The position numbers and the translations under genes are program-made. DNA of 36,488 bases, taken from positions 1 to 36,488 of the forward strand of contig NZ_ASJB01000033.1 of NCBI RefSeq assembly GCF_000478275.1, written 5' to 3'. The stretch's first letter is position 1, and the number at the start of each line of letters is the position of its first letter. Below the pieces are notes generated by a model that saw nothing but the letters and a program-made list of their open reading frames with translations, made no database searches and was not told the origin of the DNA. The DNA comes from Amycolatopsis orientalis DSM 40040 = KCTC 9412 (GTDB lineage Bacteria > Actinomycetota > Actinomycetes > Mycobacteriales > Pseudonocardiaceae). Below, in pieces: positions 1 through 8,775 of the stretch.

Positions 1-33
1 GTAAGGCAAACGTGGCGTGATCGACTCGATGCC

Positions 34-80
34 GTGAAGGTCCCCTTGCCTACCCTCAAGGTAGCGAAGGAGGCCTTCAC
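34..80. repeat. Imperfect hairpin of the GTGAAGG/CCTTCAC family inside element A
   Basis: GTGAAGG at 34-40 pairs with CCTTCAC at 74-80. The inner arms 41-54 and 60-73 pair with about four mismatches around a five-base loop. The same outer arms occur in the hairpin at 18479-18525 and related arms at 18414-18468. The role is unknown. Confidence 0.6.
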
Positions 81-188
81 TACTTGGCAACCTACGTAGG
101 TCTCTCGCGAGACCGGGACCCGTCCACAAAGGACAGTTTTCGGGGACTCGGCGTCCGGTTGATGCCTAAATGCACGTTCCTGAACGGC

Positions 189-234
189 GTCGTGAGTGGT
201 AAAGAGCGTTCTAACGCTCTTTGCCACTCACGAC
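189..234. repeat. 46-bp palindrome, variant core
   Basis: Left arm 189-210, centre CT at 211-212, right arm 213-234. Outer arms share CGTGAGTGGTAA with the other copies, but the inner part is AGAGCG where they have TGACGG. Both arms changed together, so pairing is kept apart from one G/T wobble. It lies inside element A. Confidence 0.85.
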
Positions 235-371
235 CACCTCGCGAAACCGAACAAACAACCCAAGTCGGACACTTGTCTTCAGAAGAGTGTCTCTCGGATC
301 CGCGGCCCGACTTCTGCCAGCCAGTCCGGACGCTCGCCGGGGCACGACATCTTTGCCTTACCCCTCAATAG

Positions 372-393
372 AACCATCATTACCACTCACGAG
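372..393. repeat. Right half of a 46-bp palindrome split by element A
   Basis: AACCATCATTACCACTCACG and two further bases match the right arm of the intact copies, with the same A substitution seen at 6519-6564. The left arm is missing; it should lie just before base 1 if element A interrupted the palindrome. The rest of the gap to the next gene at 508 shows nothing I can identify. Confidence 0.75.
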
Positions 394-507
394 ACCCGGT
401 CGGTAAAGGGTGCTTGGGATCCCCTTGGGCCCGCCCTGGGCAGCTCGACGGCCTCCGTTCGCCTCACCGTCGCGAGCCGGGCACATCCGTGAGCGAGTAT
501 CGCGCGC

Positions 508-2100
508 ATGGAAATCCCCAGGGTCGGTGTCCCCGACGCGCTGGCCTCGCGCCTGTCGATGGCCGAACAACACGAATACCTGAGCCGCCGCTCGATGCTC
601 AAGGGCGCCGCCGCCGGGGGCGCGCTGCTCGCGGCGGGGCCGCTTCTGCTGCCGGGCACCGCGTACGCCGACGGCGACAAGGTCGTCCCGGCGGGGCGGC
701 ATCTCGCGTTCGGCCGCAACCCGCGGACGTCGATGCGGGTCGCGTGGCAGGTGCCGGCGCCGGTGCGGAAGCCGTTCCTGCGCATCGCCGACCGCCACGG
801 CGGCTGGAGTCACCGGATCCCGGCCGAGGTCCGCGTGCTGCATTCCGAGGTCGACGGCGTCATCGCGCCCTACGACCAGTACTACCTGCACGCCGAGGCC
901 GATCACCTGTGGCCCGGCCGCACCTACCGGTACGCCGTCGGGCACGAGGGCTTCGACCCGGCGTCGGGTGACGGCGGTCCCGCCGCGATCTCGACCTTCA
1001 CCACCGCGCCCGCCCGGGGTGTCCCGGCGGGTAAGTTCACCTTCACCGCGTTTGGTGACCAGGGCGTATCGACGACGGCGCTCGCGCAGGACGGTGCGGT
1101 CGCGCGCCAGGATCCGCGCTTCCACCTGCTGGCGGGCGACATCGCCTACGCGGATCCGAGTGGCGCGGGCAAACCGCCCGGGTCCAAGCCCGACGCGGAT
1201 CACGACCTGTTCGATCCGAAGGTCTGGGACGCCTACTACCGCCAGATCGAGGGTGTCGCGGCTTCGGTGCCCTGGATGGTCACCACCGGCAACCACGACA
1301 TGGAGGCGCTCTACTCGCCCGACGGTTACGGCGGCCAGCTCAAGCGCTGGGACTTCCCCGAGAGCGGTCCGCGCGACTGCCCGAGCGTGTACTCGTTCAT
1401 CTACGGCAACGTCGGGGTGATCTCGCTCGACGCCAACGACGTCTCCTACGAGATCCCCGCGAACCTCGGGTATTCGCATGGATCCCAGACGGCGTGGCTC
1501 AAGCGGCGCCTGCGGTATCTGCGCTCGCAGCCGGACGTCGACTTCGTCGTGGTGTTCTTCCACCACTGTGCCTACTCGACGACCAATCAGCACGCGTCCG
1601 AGGGCGGTGTCCGCGAGCAGTGGGTCCCGCTGTTCGACGAGTACCAGGTGGACCTCGTCATCAACGGGCACAACCACATCTACGAACGCACCGACGCGCT
1701 TCGCGGCGGCAAGGTGACCCGCGAGGTCAAGATCGGCGACACCGTCGAGCCGGACCGTGACGGTACCGTGTACGCGACGTGCGGCGGTGGCGGGAAGAGC
1801 CTCTACAGCTTCCCGGTGCCCGACACGTTCGCGGGGGAGTTCCAGTCCTACCACTGGGTCAAGGGCGGCGAGAAGGTGACCGAAACGGTGCCGTGGTCCC
1901 GGGTGCGCTACACCGGGTACTCCTTCCTCGCGATCGACGTCAAACCCGCCTGGTTCGGGCAACGGACGACGCTGACCGTGCGAACCCTGCGCAACGACGG
2001 CGCGGAGATCGACCGGTTCACCCTCCGGCGCACCGCCGGTCTCCACCGTTCGCGGTACACCGCCGCCTCGGTGCTCGGCGCCGATCCGGGCGATGCCTGA
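508..2100 (+). CDS. Tat-exported metallophosphoesterase, purple acid phosphatase-like
   Basis: Secreted phosphomonoesterase or phosphodiesterase of the calcineurin-like/purple acid phosphatase superfamily, 530 aa. The N-terminus has a twin-arginine signal (SRRSMLKG around residue 26) and an Ala-rich hydrophobic stretch ending near AYA at 52-54. An Fn3-like N-terminal domain is likely at about 60-170. The metal-binding motifs follow in family order: FGDQG (182-186), GDIAYAD (210-216), GNHD (261-264), HH (352-353) and GHNH (387-390). That set is diagnostic for the fold; the substrate cannot be told from sequence. No clear Shine-Dalgarno precedes ATG 508. ATG 559 would put the Tat motif closer to the N-terminus and is a reasonable alternative start. 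It converges on the chitinase gene, with a palindrome between the two. Confidence 0.9.
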   Translation: MEIPRVGVPDALASRLSMAEQHEYLSRRSMLKGAAAGGALLAAGPLLLPGTAYADGDKVVPAGRHLAFGRNPRTSMRVAWQVPAPVRKPFLRIADRHGGWSHRIPAEVRVLHSEVDGVIAPYDQYYLHAEADHLWPGRTYRYAVGHEGFDPASGDGGPAAISTFTTAPARGVPAGKFTFTAFGDQGVSTTALAQDGAVARQDPRFHLLAGDIAYADPSGAGKPPGSKPDADHDLFDPKVWDAYYRQIEGVAASVPWMVTTGNHDMEALYSPDGYGGQLKRWDFPESGPRDCPSVYSFIYGNVGVISLDANDVSYEIPANLGYSHGSQTAWLKRRLRYLRSQPDVDFVVVFFHHCAYSTTNQHASEGGVREQWVPLFDEYQVDLVINGHNHIYERTDALRGGKVTREVKIGDTVEPDRDGTVYATCGGGGKSLYSFPVPDTFAGEFQSYHWVKGGEKVTETVPWSRVRYTGYSFLAIDVKPAWFGQRTTLTVRTLRNDGAEIDRFTLRRTAGLHRSRYTAASVLGADPGDA

Positions 2101-2159
2101 CGTATAACGACCTATACCCCTCCGCAGGCTGCGCCGCCCCCTGCGGATTCCGGCCAAGC

Positions 2160-2205
2160 CTCGTGAGTGGTAATGACGGTTAGAACCGTCATTACCACTC
2201 ACGAG
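2160..2205. repeat. 46-bp perfect palindrome between convergent genes
   Basis: Left arm 2160-2181, centre AG, right arm 2184-2205; all 22 pairs match. It lies between the convergent phosphoesterase and chitinase stops, where a bidirectional terminator would be expected. No T-tract follows on either side, so a classical intrinsic terminator is not shown. Confidence 0.9.
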
Positions 2206-2222
2206 CGCGCTGTCGGGGTCTG

Positions 2223-4604
2223 TCAGGCGGGTGCCCAGAGGGCGGGCACGTTCGGCGGCTCCCAGCCCGGCAGGGACCGGTGGCCCTGACGGCAGACGTA
2301 GGAGGCGCCGTTGTAGGTCACCCGGGCACCGGTGGCGTAGTCGGTGTTCGGCGCCCAGGTGCCCGACGGGGCCGAGGTGGTCGTCGTCGGGGTCGTGGTG
2401 GTCGTCCGGGTGGTCGTCGGACTGGTCGTGGGTGTCGTGGTCGTCGTGCCGGTGGTGGGTGTGGTGGTGGTCGTCGGCGGAGCGCCACCGCCCCGGGGGT
2501 GGTCCGACGCGATCGCGTACGTCGTCCCGCCGAAGGTGAAGGTGAAGTTCGACGGCGACGCGATCGGCATGTAGTAGTTCAGCCGGATCTCGACCGTGGC
2601 GCCCGGCGCGATGGTCTGCCAGGTCGGCACGGTCACCGCGACGTGCTGGAAGTCTCCCTTCAGGCCGCCGACGTTGGGCCCGCTGTGACCCTTGCTCGTG
2701 ACGGCGAGGCCGAAGCCGGACTGGTCGGACATGCTGCCGGGCGCACTCGTGCCGTAGTCGAACTCGATCTTCGTGCCACCGGGGATGGTGGTGGCCGAAT
2801 TGTTGGTGACGCGCATCCGCGGCGTGATCGGATAGTTCGCGTCGCCCAGCGCGAACCCGGTCAGGTTGACGTTCACGTCGAGCACCGACGCGGGCGCGGG
2901 ACGCGGCGACTTGGCGTTGCCGTAGGGGGCGGCGCCGCGCAGGCCGTCGTTGATCTTCGTGAGCAGGGTGTCGCCCATGAAATACTGGCCCTTGGCGTCG
3001 TCGAAGGCGTAGTCGCCGGCCAGTTCCCAGATCATGATGCCGCCGATGCCCTTGTCGGCGACGTACTTGGCCTTGGTGGCGATCGACGCTTCGTCCTCAG
3101 TGGACAGGAACACCTTCTTGTCGTTGTTCCACAGCCACGGCGTCACCATCGTGTTGTCGTAGAACCTGTTGTAGGTGCCCGAAATCCGGTCGGTCGGGTC
3201 GGTCTTGGGGGTGAGCCCGTATGCCTCCAGGTAGTCCGGCGTGATCTCGTTCTCGAGGTTCTTGGCGTGCCACATGGGGTTCGCGCCCGCCGGCACCTCG
3301 CCGCCCGCCAGGCCGAGGTCGTGCCAGAGGTTGTCGATGCCGATGGCGCCGTTACCGCATGGCACCGTCGAGCCGACCTGGGAGCCGGTGCCCGGTGGAC
3401 ATTGTTTCTGGTCCGGCAGGGGCGCCTTGCCCCACAAGCCGTTCGTCCCGCCGGAAACACCTTGCCAGCCCCGGGTGTAGAACCCGACCCCGATGTTGAT
3501 CCGGCCGGCCTGCATGGCACCGCGGAAATAGTGATACGCCCAGTCGGTGTTGAGATAACCCTGACCGTCGTACTGCGGTGTCGTGTACACCTGCCAATGC
3601 GCGAGTTCCGCGTCGTTCCCGGCGTCGTAGAGCGCGGCGTTCGGCCCGGCGAACTGGTTCCACGCACCGTGCAGGTCGTAACTCATCATGTTGGCGTAGT
3701 CGAGATACCGCGTGACGCCGTAGACCTCCTGACCGCGCAGCAGCCAGCCGGACGCGGGCACGGCCGCGGTCAGCAGGTAGTGCCTCCCGTCGGCGGCACC
3801 GGCCCGGTCGAGTTTCTCGCGCAGTGTGCGCATCAGGTTTTCGTAGCCCGCCCAGAGGGTCCCGCGGTTGGCCTGCGCGATCCAGTAGTCGTCGGGGTTT
3901 CCGGCGTAGTTGGCCGACGTCGCGTACTCGTAGTCGATGTCGGCGCCGTTGAAGCCGTAGGTGCGCAGGAACTGCACGACGGAATCGGCGAAGACGTCGA
4001 TGCCCGCCTGGGTCTGCGTCATCTTGTAGAACCCGCCCGAGGCGTTACGCGTGCCGTCCGGGTTCAGGAAGCCGCCGGTTTCGGCCCAGCCGCCGATCGA
4101 GATCAGCGTCTTCACGTTCGGGTTCTGCTTCTTGTACTTGGTCAGCAGATTGAAATGTCCCTTGTAGGGCAATGACGGATCCATCTCTGCGCCGGGGACG
4201 CCCGGCCATTCCATGCCGATGGACTCGTTGGCCGCGCCCGGGGCGCCGACCGAAACCTTGTTCTGCGCGTCGACATGGGCGAACGCGTAGTTGAGGTGGG
4301 TGACCTTCGACCACGGGATGTTGTTGACCAGATAGGCCGGCGCGCCGTTCTTCCCGGTGCGCCAGCTGGTGAAGTAGCCGATCACGCGGCGGGAATGCCC
4401 GCCCCCCAGCGTTTCCCGGCCGGTCGTGTCGTAGACGGTGCAGTAGGGGGTGTCGACGCCGGGCGTCCGGTAGAGACCGTCGGGACGGCAGTCCTCATGG
4501 CCTGCCGCGCTCGACGTGGACGGGGTGATGACGACGATCATGAGTCCGGCCAGCGCGATGAGCGACGCCAGCAGGGGGAGTAGTTTCCTGGTTCTCCTTG
4601 GCAC
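2223..4604 (-). CDS. Secreted GH18 chitinase with ChiC-type and CBM5/12 chitin-binding domains
   Basis: Extracellular endochitinase of 793 aa that cleaves beta-1,4-linked GlcNAc polymers. A signal peptide covers about residues 1-34. The GH18 barrel (about 72-555) carries SIGGW (169-173) and the catalytic motif DIDYE with Glu226 as the proton donor. A beta-sandwich domain resembling ChiC follows (about 574-702). A Thr/Pro linker (709-748) then leads to a C-terminal CBM5/12-like domain with its aromatic residues (WAPNTDY at 750). The start is GTG 4604, preceded at good spacing by GGAGGT. A DasR-type operator lies about 70 bp upstream, so induction by chitin breakdown products is likely. The next minus-strand gene upstream ends at 4730, leaving a 125-bp promoter region. 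The family assignment is firm; the domain name ChiC is from memory. Confidence 0.95.
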   Translation of the reverse strand: MPRRTRKLLPLLASLIALAGLMIVVITPSTSSAAGHEDCRPDGLYRTPGVDTPYCTVYDTTGRETLGGGHSRRVIGYFTSWRTGKNGAPAYLVNNIPWSKVTHLNYAFAHVDAQNKVSVGAPGAANESIGMEWPGVPGAEMDPSLPYKGHFNLLTKYKKQNPNVKTLISIGGWAETGGFLNPDGTRNASGGFYKMTQTQAGIDVFADSVVQFLRTYGFNGADIDYEYATSANYAGNPDDYWIAQANRGTLWAGYENLMRTLREKLDRAGAADGRHYLLTAAVPASGWLLRGQEVYGVTRYLDYANMMSYDLHGAWNQFAGPNAALYDAGNDAELAHWQVYTTPQYDGQGYLNTDWAYHYFRGAMQAGRINIGVGFYTRGWQGVSGGTNGLWGKAPLPDQKQCPPGTGSQVGSTVPCGNGAIGIDNLWHDLGLAGGEVPAGANPMWHAKNLENEITPDYLEAYGLTPKTDPTDRISGTYNRFYDNTMVTPWLWNNDKKVFLSTEDEASIATKAKYVADKGIGGIMIWELAGDYAFDDAKGQYFMGDTLLTKINDGLRGAAPYGNAKSPRPAPASVLDVNVNLTGFALGDANYPITPRMRVTNNSATTIPGGTKIEFDYGTSAPGSMSDQSGFGLAVTSKGHSGPNVGGLKGDFQHVAVTVPTWQTIAPGATVEIRLNYYMPIASPSNFTFTFGGTTYAIASDHPRGGGAPPTTTTTPTTGTTTTTPTTSPTTTRTTTTTPTTTTSAPSGTWAPNTDYATGARVTYNGASYVCRQGHRSLPGWEPPNVPALWAPA

Positions 4605-4673
4605 GCCGAACCTCCGACAGTGGAAGATGGCCCTCGGTCTCAGCAGCTTGAGCCGCTGACCTGCCGCGCGTCA

Positions 4674-4689
4674 ATAGGTGTAGACCAAT
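4674..4689 (-). promoter_or_regulatory. Candidate DasR operator (dre) upstream of the chitinase gene
   Basis: ATAGGTGTAGACCAAT matches 12 of 16 positions of the remembered Streptomyces dre consensus ACTGGTCTAGACCAGT, including TAGACCA in full. It overlaps or abuts a TTGACG that could be a -35 element on the minus strand (4669-4674) and lies about 70 bp before the chitinase start. DasR is known to control chitinase genes in Streptomyces, and a DasR-like gene is in this window. Confidence 0.6.
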
Positions 4690-4729
4690 TTCCATCCTGT
4701 GCCGCACTGCCGGACGTACCTGTGCTTCG

Positions 4730-5809
4730 TCAGGTCTGGTCTTCGTCGAGAAGTGAGGGTGGTTCGGGTGCCGGTGTGTAAGTCAGGCCCTTCAACAACG
4801 TTCGCGGGTGGCCATACTCCCGGCCACATCCCGTCAGTGCTATGACGCCGTTTCCCGTAACGCGGGTGTGCGGGCCGATCTTGCCGGGGTGCACCGAAAG
4901 GGCTTCGGCGATCGTGTCCGCGTCGCAGTGGTCCGGGATTTCGAGTTCCGTCTTCAGGCGCCGGTAACGCCGGACCCATTCGCGTTGCCAGTCCAAGGGA
5001 TTCTCGGTGTGAGGGATGTCGTCGGCCCAGCCTTCGGGTAACGGCGTCTCTTCGTGGGGGAGGAGATAGCCGTTCTCCGCCGCGAGTTCACCGGCCGATT
5101 CCTCGGGGGCGGCGTTGCCGTAGAACCGGACCAGCTCGCCCTTTTCGGCGACGCACCACGACGTCATGGAGTCGCCGTAACTGCGGAAGTACTGGTGTGC
5201 GGCGCCGAACCGGCGGCTCAGCTCGACGCAGCGCTCACGGTCCACTTCGCGCCGGACCTTTTCGTTCGCGAGCATCGCTTGATACTGCTCGCGCGGCTCG
5301 ACGCTCCAGGAGCTTTCCTCGGTGATGCCCGCGGGGTGCATGTCCTCCGACGGCCTGCCGAAAACGAGCGTCCATCCGTCGAGGGCAGGGCTGACGTAGA
5401 CCCGGGCGCATCGTTGATGCCCCGGGCCGAGGTAGTGCTGGTTCCAGATCTCGGTGCCCAGCGACATGGTCACCGGTTCCGGATCGGACAGGCCGAACGC
5501 GTCGAGGACGGCCGCCTGGTCGGCGGTCGGGAGGGCGTACCAGAACTCGCAACCCCGCATCGCGACCGGAACCTCGCCGTCGATCTTGCTCCGGATCAGA
5601 CGGCGGAAGAGCGCGAGGTCGTACTCGCCGAGTGCTTCCGGGCCGCCCAAGGCGAACAACAGCGCGCGCGCCGCGTTGCGCAGCGCCGGATTCCCGGTTC
5701 GCCGGATTTCGCGGAGTTCGGGGAGGTCGTCCGGCCCGGCCTTGTCCAGGTCCCAGACGCTGAAGCGTTCCCCGGCGACGAGGGCTTCGGCCGCGGCTCT
5801 CATGTCCAT
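4730..5809 (-). CDS. Hypothetical protein, 359 aa, second gene of a two-gene unit with the VOC protein
   Basis: I do not recognise this protein with certainty. It is soluble, acidic, and lacks a signal peptide or membrane segment. The N-terminal third is helical, with Leu and Ala-Arg-rich stretches around residues 1-75. The middle contains WTLVFGRPSEDM, then RCVELSRRFGAAHQYFRSYG and WCVAEKGELVRFYGN. This pattern recalls uncharacterised actinobacterial and myxobacterial proteins, some of them next to polymorphic toxins, but I cannot name a family. ATG 5809 lies 10 bp downstream of the VOC stop on the same strand, so the two are probably cotranscribed. The codon pattern is normal for the window. 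Confidence 0.75.
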   Translation of the reverse strand: MDMRAAAEALVAGERFSVWDLDKAGPDDLPELREIRRTGNPALRNAARALLFALGGPEALGEYDLALFRRLIRSKIDGEVPVAMRGCEFWYALPTADQAAVLDAFGLSDPEPVTMSLGTEIWNQHYLGPGHQRCARVYVSPALDGWTLVFGRPSEDMHPAGITEESSWSVEPREQYQAMLANEKVRREVDRERCVELSRRFGAAHQYFRSYGDSMTSWCVAEKGELVRFYGNAAPEESAGELAAENGYLLPHEETPLPEGWADDIPHTENPLDWQREWVRRYRRLKTELEIPDHCDADTIAEALSVHPGKIGPHTRVTGNGVIALTGCGREYGHPRTLLKGLTYTPAPEPPSLLDEDQT

Positions 5810-5819
5810 GACGCGGAGG

Positions 5820-6506
5820 TTAGCCGGACACCACGACAGAAAACTCGTTGCCGTCGGGGTCCGCCATCTCCACCTGTCCGCTTTCCCCGGTGCCGAGCCG
5901 GGTCGCGCCGAGCGAGACGAGCCGATCGACGTCCGGGAGAAGGCCGCTCAAAGCGAACCGCACCCGCCTCTTCTCGGTCTTGGCATCGAAAGGCGGGCCG
6001 CCCCAGGTGATCTTCGGGCCGCCGTGCGGGGAACGGATCGCGGTCTCCTGGTCCTGATCCCAGACCAGCGGCCACTCCAGCGCCTTGCTCCAGAAGTACC
6101 CGACCTCCTGAGAGCCGTCGCAGGCGAGCGCTCCGACGAAACCGCAGTCGGCCAGGAAATCGTTGCCCGGCTCGATCACGCAGAACTCGTTGCCTTCGGG
6201 ATCGGCGAGCACCACGTGCTCCTCTTCCGGACCCTGACCGATGTCGATATGCCCGCCGCCGAGTTCGAGTGCCTTCGCGACCGTTTCCCGCTGGTTTTCG
6301 AGAGAGGTGCTCGTCAGGTCGAAATGCGCGTGGTTCTTGACGGACTTCTTTTCCTCGGTGGGGACGAAGCGGATCCGGAACCCGGTGTCGTCGGCAGGCA
6401 CCAGCGTTTCGCCGTCCGGCGTCCAGCCGAGGACGCCCGCCCAGAATTTCGCGAGGCGGAGGGGGTCGTTCGCGTCGAAACAGACGGCGTGCAGGGTGAG
6501 GGTCAT
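5820..6506 (-). CDS. VOC-family glyoxalase/bleomycin-resistance-like protein with two tandem modules
   Basis: 228-aa cytoplasmic protein with two vicinal-oxygen-chelate modules: residues about 1-112 (AVCFDANDPLRLAKFWAGVL through LADPEGNEFCV) and about 115-228 (ending MADPDGNEFSVVV). The repeated DPxGNEF signature is typical of glyoxalase-like domains in actinobacteria. Substrate unknown. I place the start at ATG 6506, with AGGTGG as a Shine-Dalgarno. A longer frame exists upstream, but it only translates the palindrome at 6519-6564 and is not credible as protein. The gene lies downstream of the phospholipase gene on the same strand, with that palindrome between them, and 10 bp upstream of the 359-aa hypothetical gene. 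Confidence 0.88.
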   Translation of the reverse strand: MTLTLHAVCFDANDPLRLAKFWAGVLGWTPDGETLVPADDTGFRIRFVPTEEKKSVKNHAHFDLTSTSLENQRETVAKALELGGGHIDIGQGPEEEHVVLADPEGNEFCVIEPGNDFLADCGFVGALACDGSQEVGYFWSKALEWPLVWDQDQETAIRSPHGGPKITWGGPPFDAKTEKRRVRFALSGLLPDVDRLVSLGATRLGTGESGQVEMADPDGNEFSVVVSG

Positions 6507-6518
6507 AAGTGGAGCCAC

Positions 6519-6564
6519 CTCGTGAGTGGTAATGACGGTTAGAACCATCATTACCACTCACGAG
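6519..6564. repeat. 46-bp palindrome between phospholipase stop and VOC start
   Basis: Left arm 6519-6540, centre AG, right arm 6543-6564, with one mismatch (ATC where GTC would pair). It begins 3 bp after the phospholipase stop and overlaps the edge of the VOC Shine-Dalgarno, so it sits between co-oriented genes, not convergent ones. Confidence 0.88.
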
Positions 6565-6567
6565 TCG

Positions 6568-8631
6568 CTAGCGCCGCCGGTTTTCCACCTTGCCCGTCAA
6601 CGTGCGCAGGAACGCGCCGTCCTCATCGGCGGTGACCTTCACGTCGTACCAGCCCTGCGAGACCGGCCAGTCCACAGTGGCCGAACGCCCGGCCCCGACC
6701 CGCACCACGCGCGTGAGTCGCGCCGACGAGAGCCGCAGCGTCAGCGCCGAGGAGCCCGAGTTCGTCACCTTGAACTCGACACCCGGACGCCAGGACAGGA
6801 ACCGGGTCCGCACGTCGACGCCCGCCGCCGCGCCCTTGCGGTTCCCGCGCAGTTCCCACCAGGACCGGTTCGGCCCCTGGACGACGACGCGGTAGTCGTC
6901 GCCCGGCAGCGCCACGGTCTCGGCGGCCTCGCCCCGGACATCGCGGTGCGCGGGCTCGGCGAATTCGCCTTTGTAGGGGTACAGCGCGAAATGCGCCGAC
7001 GACGAGCCGCTGTTCACCAGCGACAGCGCCAGCTTGCCCGACTTGTCCACCGAGCCGGACACCGAGACCTGATACGGCAGCGGGCGCGCGGGACGGTCGC
7101 CCGGTTCGGCCACGGGCAGGGCCTGCTCCGACGGCGCGGACGGGCGCCAGCGGCTGATCGGCGCGGGTACCGGCCCGGGCCGGGTCACGCGCGGCGGGCG
7201 ACCGGCGCGGGAGAAGTCGAAGGCGCCGGTGAGGTCACCCGCGACCGTCCGCCGCCACTTGCTGATGTTCGGCTCGGCCACGCCGGTCCAGCGCTCCAGG
7301 AACCGCAGCACCGAGGTGTGGTCGTACACGGTCGAATCGACGTGGCCGCCGATGGACCACGGCGAGACGACCGTCATCGGCACCCGCGGGCCGAAACCGA
7401 GCGGCTGACCTTTGAAGTGGTCCGCGTCGTCGGCCGCGCCGCCGGGCGGTACCGGCGGCGGGACGTGGTCGAAGTAACCGTCGTTCTCGTCGAAGTTGAT
7501 CAGCAGCACCGTTTTCGACCAGGTTTCGCGGTCGGAGGCGATGGCGTCGAGCACGCGGTAGATCAGGTTCGCGCTGCCGACTGGGGTGGACGCGCCGGGG
7601 TGCTCGGAATCCACCGCCGACGGCACCAGCCAGCTCACCGCTGGCAGGCGGCGCGCCTGGATGTCGGCCTTCAGCCGGGTCACCAGCGTCTCCGGTTCGC
7701 TGCGGTACATCGCCTTCTGGAACAGGTTCCGTTCGGCGGGGGTCAGCGCGGCGACCCCGGCGTCGAACTGCGCCTGCAGCTTCTTCCGCTCCTCAGGCGT
7801 CTTCTTGGGCAGGGTGTCGTAGAACTCCTCGGTGGTACGGAACTTTCCGTCGACCTTGGTGAGGATTTTCGTACCGATCTTCTTGAACGGGAGGAAGTAC
7901 TCCACCGCGTTGTCGGTGAAGTTGTCCCATTCCTGGTAGATCCGCCACGGCACCCCGGCCGCTTCGAGGCGCTCGGGGTAGGTCGTCCAGTCGTACCCCT
8001 TGTGGTCGTAGGAGTACGCCGCGTTCGTGACCGCCCGGGCGGTGCCGCCCGGTTCGAAACCCGTGGTGCCGGTCCACAGGAAGTTCCGGTTCGGGTTGGT
8101 GGAGCCGAAGATCGAGCAGTGGTAGGCGTCGCAGATGGTGAAGGTGTCCGCGAGTTCGTACTGCAGCGCGATGTCGCGGCGCTCGTAGTACGTCATGGTG
8201 GCCGGGGTCTTCGCCGCGATCCAGCCGTCGTTCCAGCCGCGCGCCCACGCCTTGCCGCTGCCGTTCCAGCTGTGGTCGAGGTCGCCGAGGTACTGGATGT
8301 CGTCCGGTTTACGGCCGGCGAGTTCGGCCGCCTTCCGCACCGAGAACGGCAGCACCGTGCCACCGGCGGGGTTCGGCTGCTCGAACACCGACCTTCCCGA
8401 GGGCAGTTCCAGCGGATGACTGTCGGAGAAGCCGCGGACGCCGCGCAGGCTGCCGTAGTAGTGGTCGAACGACCGGTTCTCCTGCATGAGCACGATGACG
8501 TGCTCGACGGCGTCGAGTCCGCCGCGCCGCATGGGTTCGGCCATCGCGGCGTGCACGGACGGGGGCAGGAGCGTGGTGGCGGCCGCGGCGCCGGTGGCGC
8601 CCAGCAACGTACGGCGTGACAGTTCAGGCAT
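6568..8631 (-). CDS. Tat-exported phospholipase C (phosphoesterase, alkaline phosphatase superfamily)
   Basis: 687-aa secreted phosphocholine-type phospholipase C. The N-terminal Tat motif SRRTLLGA (residues 5-12) is followed by an Ala-rich hydrophobic run. The catalytic domain opens with the family signature MQENRSFDHYYG (49-60), which supplies metal ligands and the region of the nucleophile. Later motifs include GSTNPNRNFLWTG, INFDENDGYFDHVPPP and the SPWSIGGHVDSTVYDHTSVL metal-binding segment. The C-terminus has two tandem beta-sandwich domains of the bacterial phospholipase C type (about 510-600 and 605-687). ATG 8631 is chosen because the Tat motif follows at once; an in-frame ATG at 8655 adds eight residues. 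Much longer upstream frames are antisense to the next gene and are rejected. It is divergent from the small membrane protein gene. Confidence 0.93.
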   Translation of the reverse strand: MPELSRRTLLGATGAAAATTLLPPSVHAAMAEPMRRGGLDAVEHVIVLMQENRSFDHYYGSLRGVRGFSDSHPLELPSGRSVFEQPNPAGGTVLPFSVRKAAELAGRKPDDIQYLGDLDHSWNGSGKAWARGWNDGWIAAKTPATMTYYERRDIALQYELADTFTICDAYHCSIFGSTNPNRNFLWTGTTGFEPGGTARAVTNAAYSYDHKGYDWTTYPERLEAAGVPWRIYQEWDNFTDNAVEYFLPFKKIGTKILTKVDGKFRTTEEFYDTLPKKTPEERKKLQAQFDAGVAALTPAERNLFQKAMYRSEPETLVTRLKADIQARRLPAVSWLVPSAVDSEHPGASTPVGSANLIYRVLDAIASDRETWSKTVLLINFDENDGYFDHVPPPVPPGGAADDADHFKGQPLGFGPRVPMTVVSPWSIGGHVDSTVYDHTSVLRFLERWTGVAEPNISKWRRTVAGDLTGAFDFSRAGRPPRVTRPGPVPAPISRWRPSAPSEQALPVAEPGDRPARPLPYQVSVSGSVDKSGKLALSLVNSGSSSAHFALYPYKGEFAEPAHRDVRGEAAETVALPGDDYRVVVQGPNRSWWELRGNRKGAAAGVDVRTRFLSWRPGVEFKVTNSGSSALTLRLSSARLTRVVRVGAGRSATVDWPVSQGWYDVKVTADEDGAFLRTLTGKVENRRR

Positions 8632-8775
8632 GCCCGAACCTTGACCCAGGAACATGAACGTCACAAGAACCGAACAGGTCGTCCTGGCGTCGGTAGCCGG
8701 GCGGTGACACCGCGTCGATCCAGTTGGTCTCCGGCCGTTCCCGTGCTTACAGTATGCCGCCCGCACTACCCTTGG

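Larger units (their letters stand above)
1..361. mobile_element. MITE-like element A, about 361 bp, bounded by GTAAGGCAAA inverted repeats
   Basis: The left end (1-19) reads GTAAGGCAAACGTGGCGTG. The right end (343-361), read on the other strand, is GTAAGGCAAAGATGTCGTG, so 16 of 19 bases agree. The same ends bound a second element at 18178-18351. No convincing ORF or transposase lies inside; the interior holds two hairpins (34-80 and 189-234) and a small inverted repeat at 99-114. Directly after the right end comes CCCTCAA, then TA, then the right half of the 46-bp palindrome (372-393), as if the element had entered that palindrome at its central TA. The left flank is outside the window, so the duplication cannot be checked here. 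A non-autonomous IS630/mariner-like element is inferred from the TA site. Confidence 0.6.

Noticed and set aside
99..114. GGTCTC/GAGACC inverted repeat in element A as a DasR operator
   Set aside because: The centre is TCGC, not the overlapping TAGA core of dre, and no DasR-type gene is next to it.
6507..6561. N-terminal extensions of the VOC protein and similar short peptides starting in the palindromes
   Set aside because: They only translate the 46-bp palindrome (for example MVMMVLTVITTHE) and recur at every copy.
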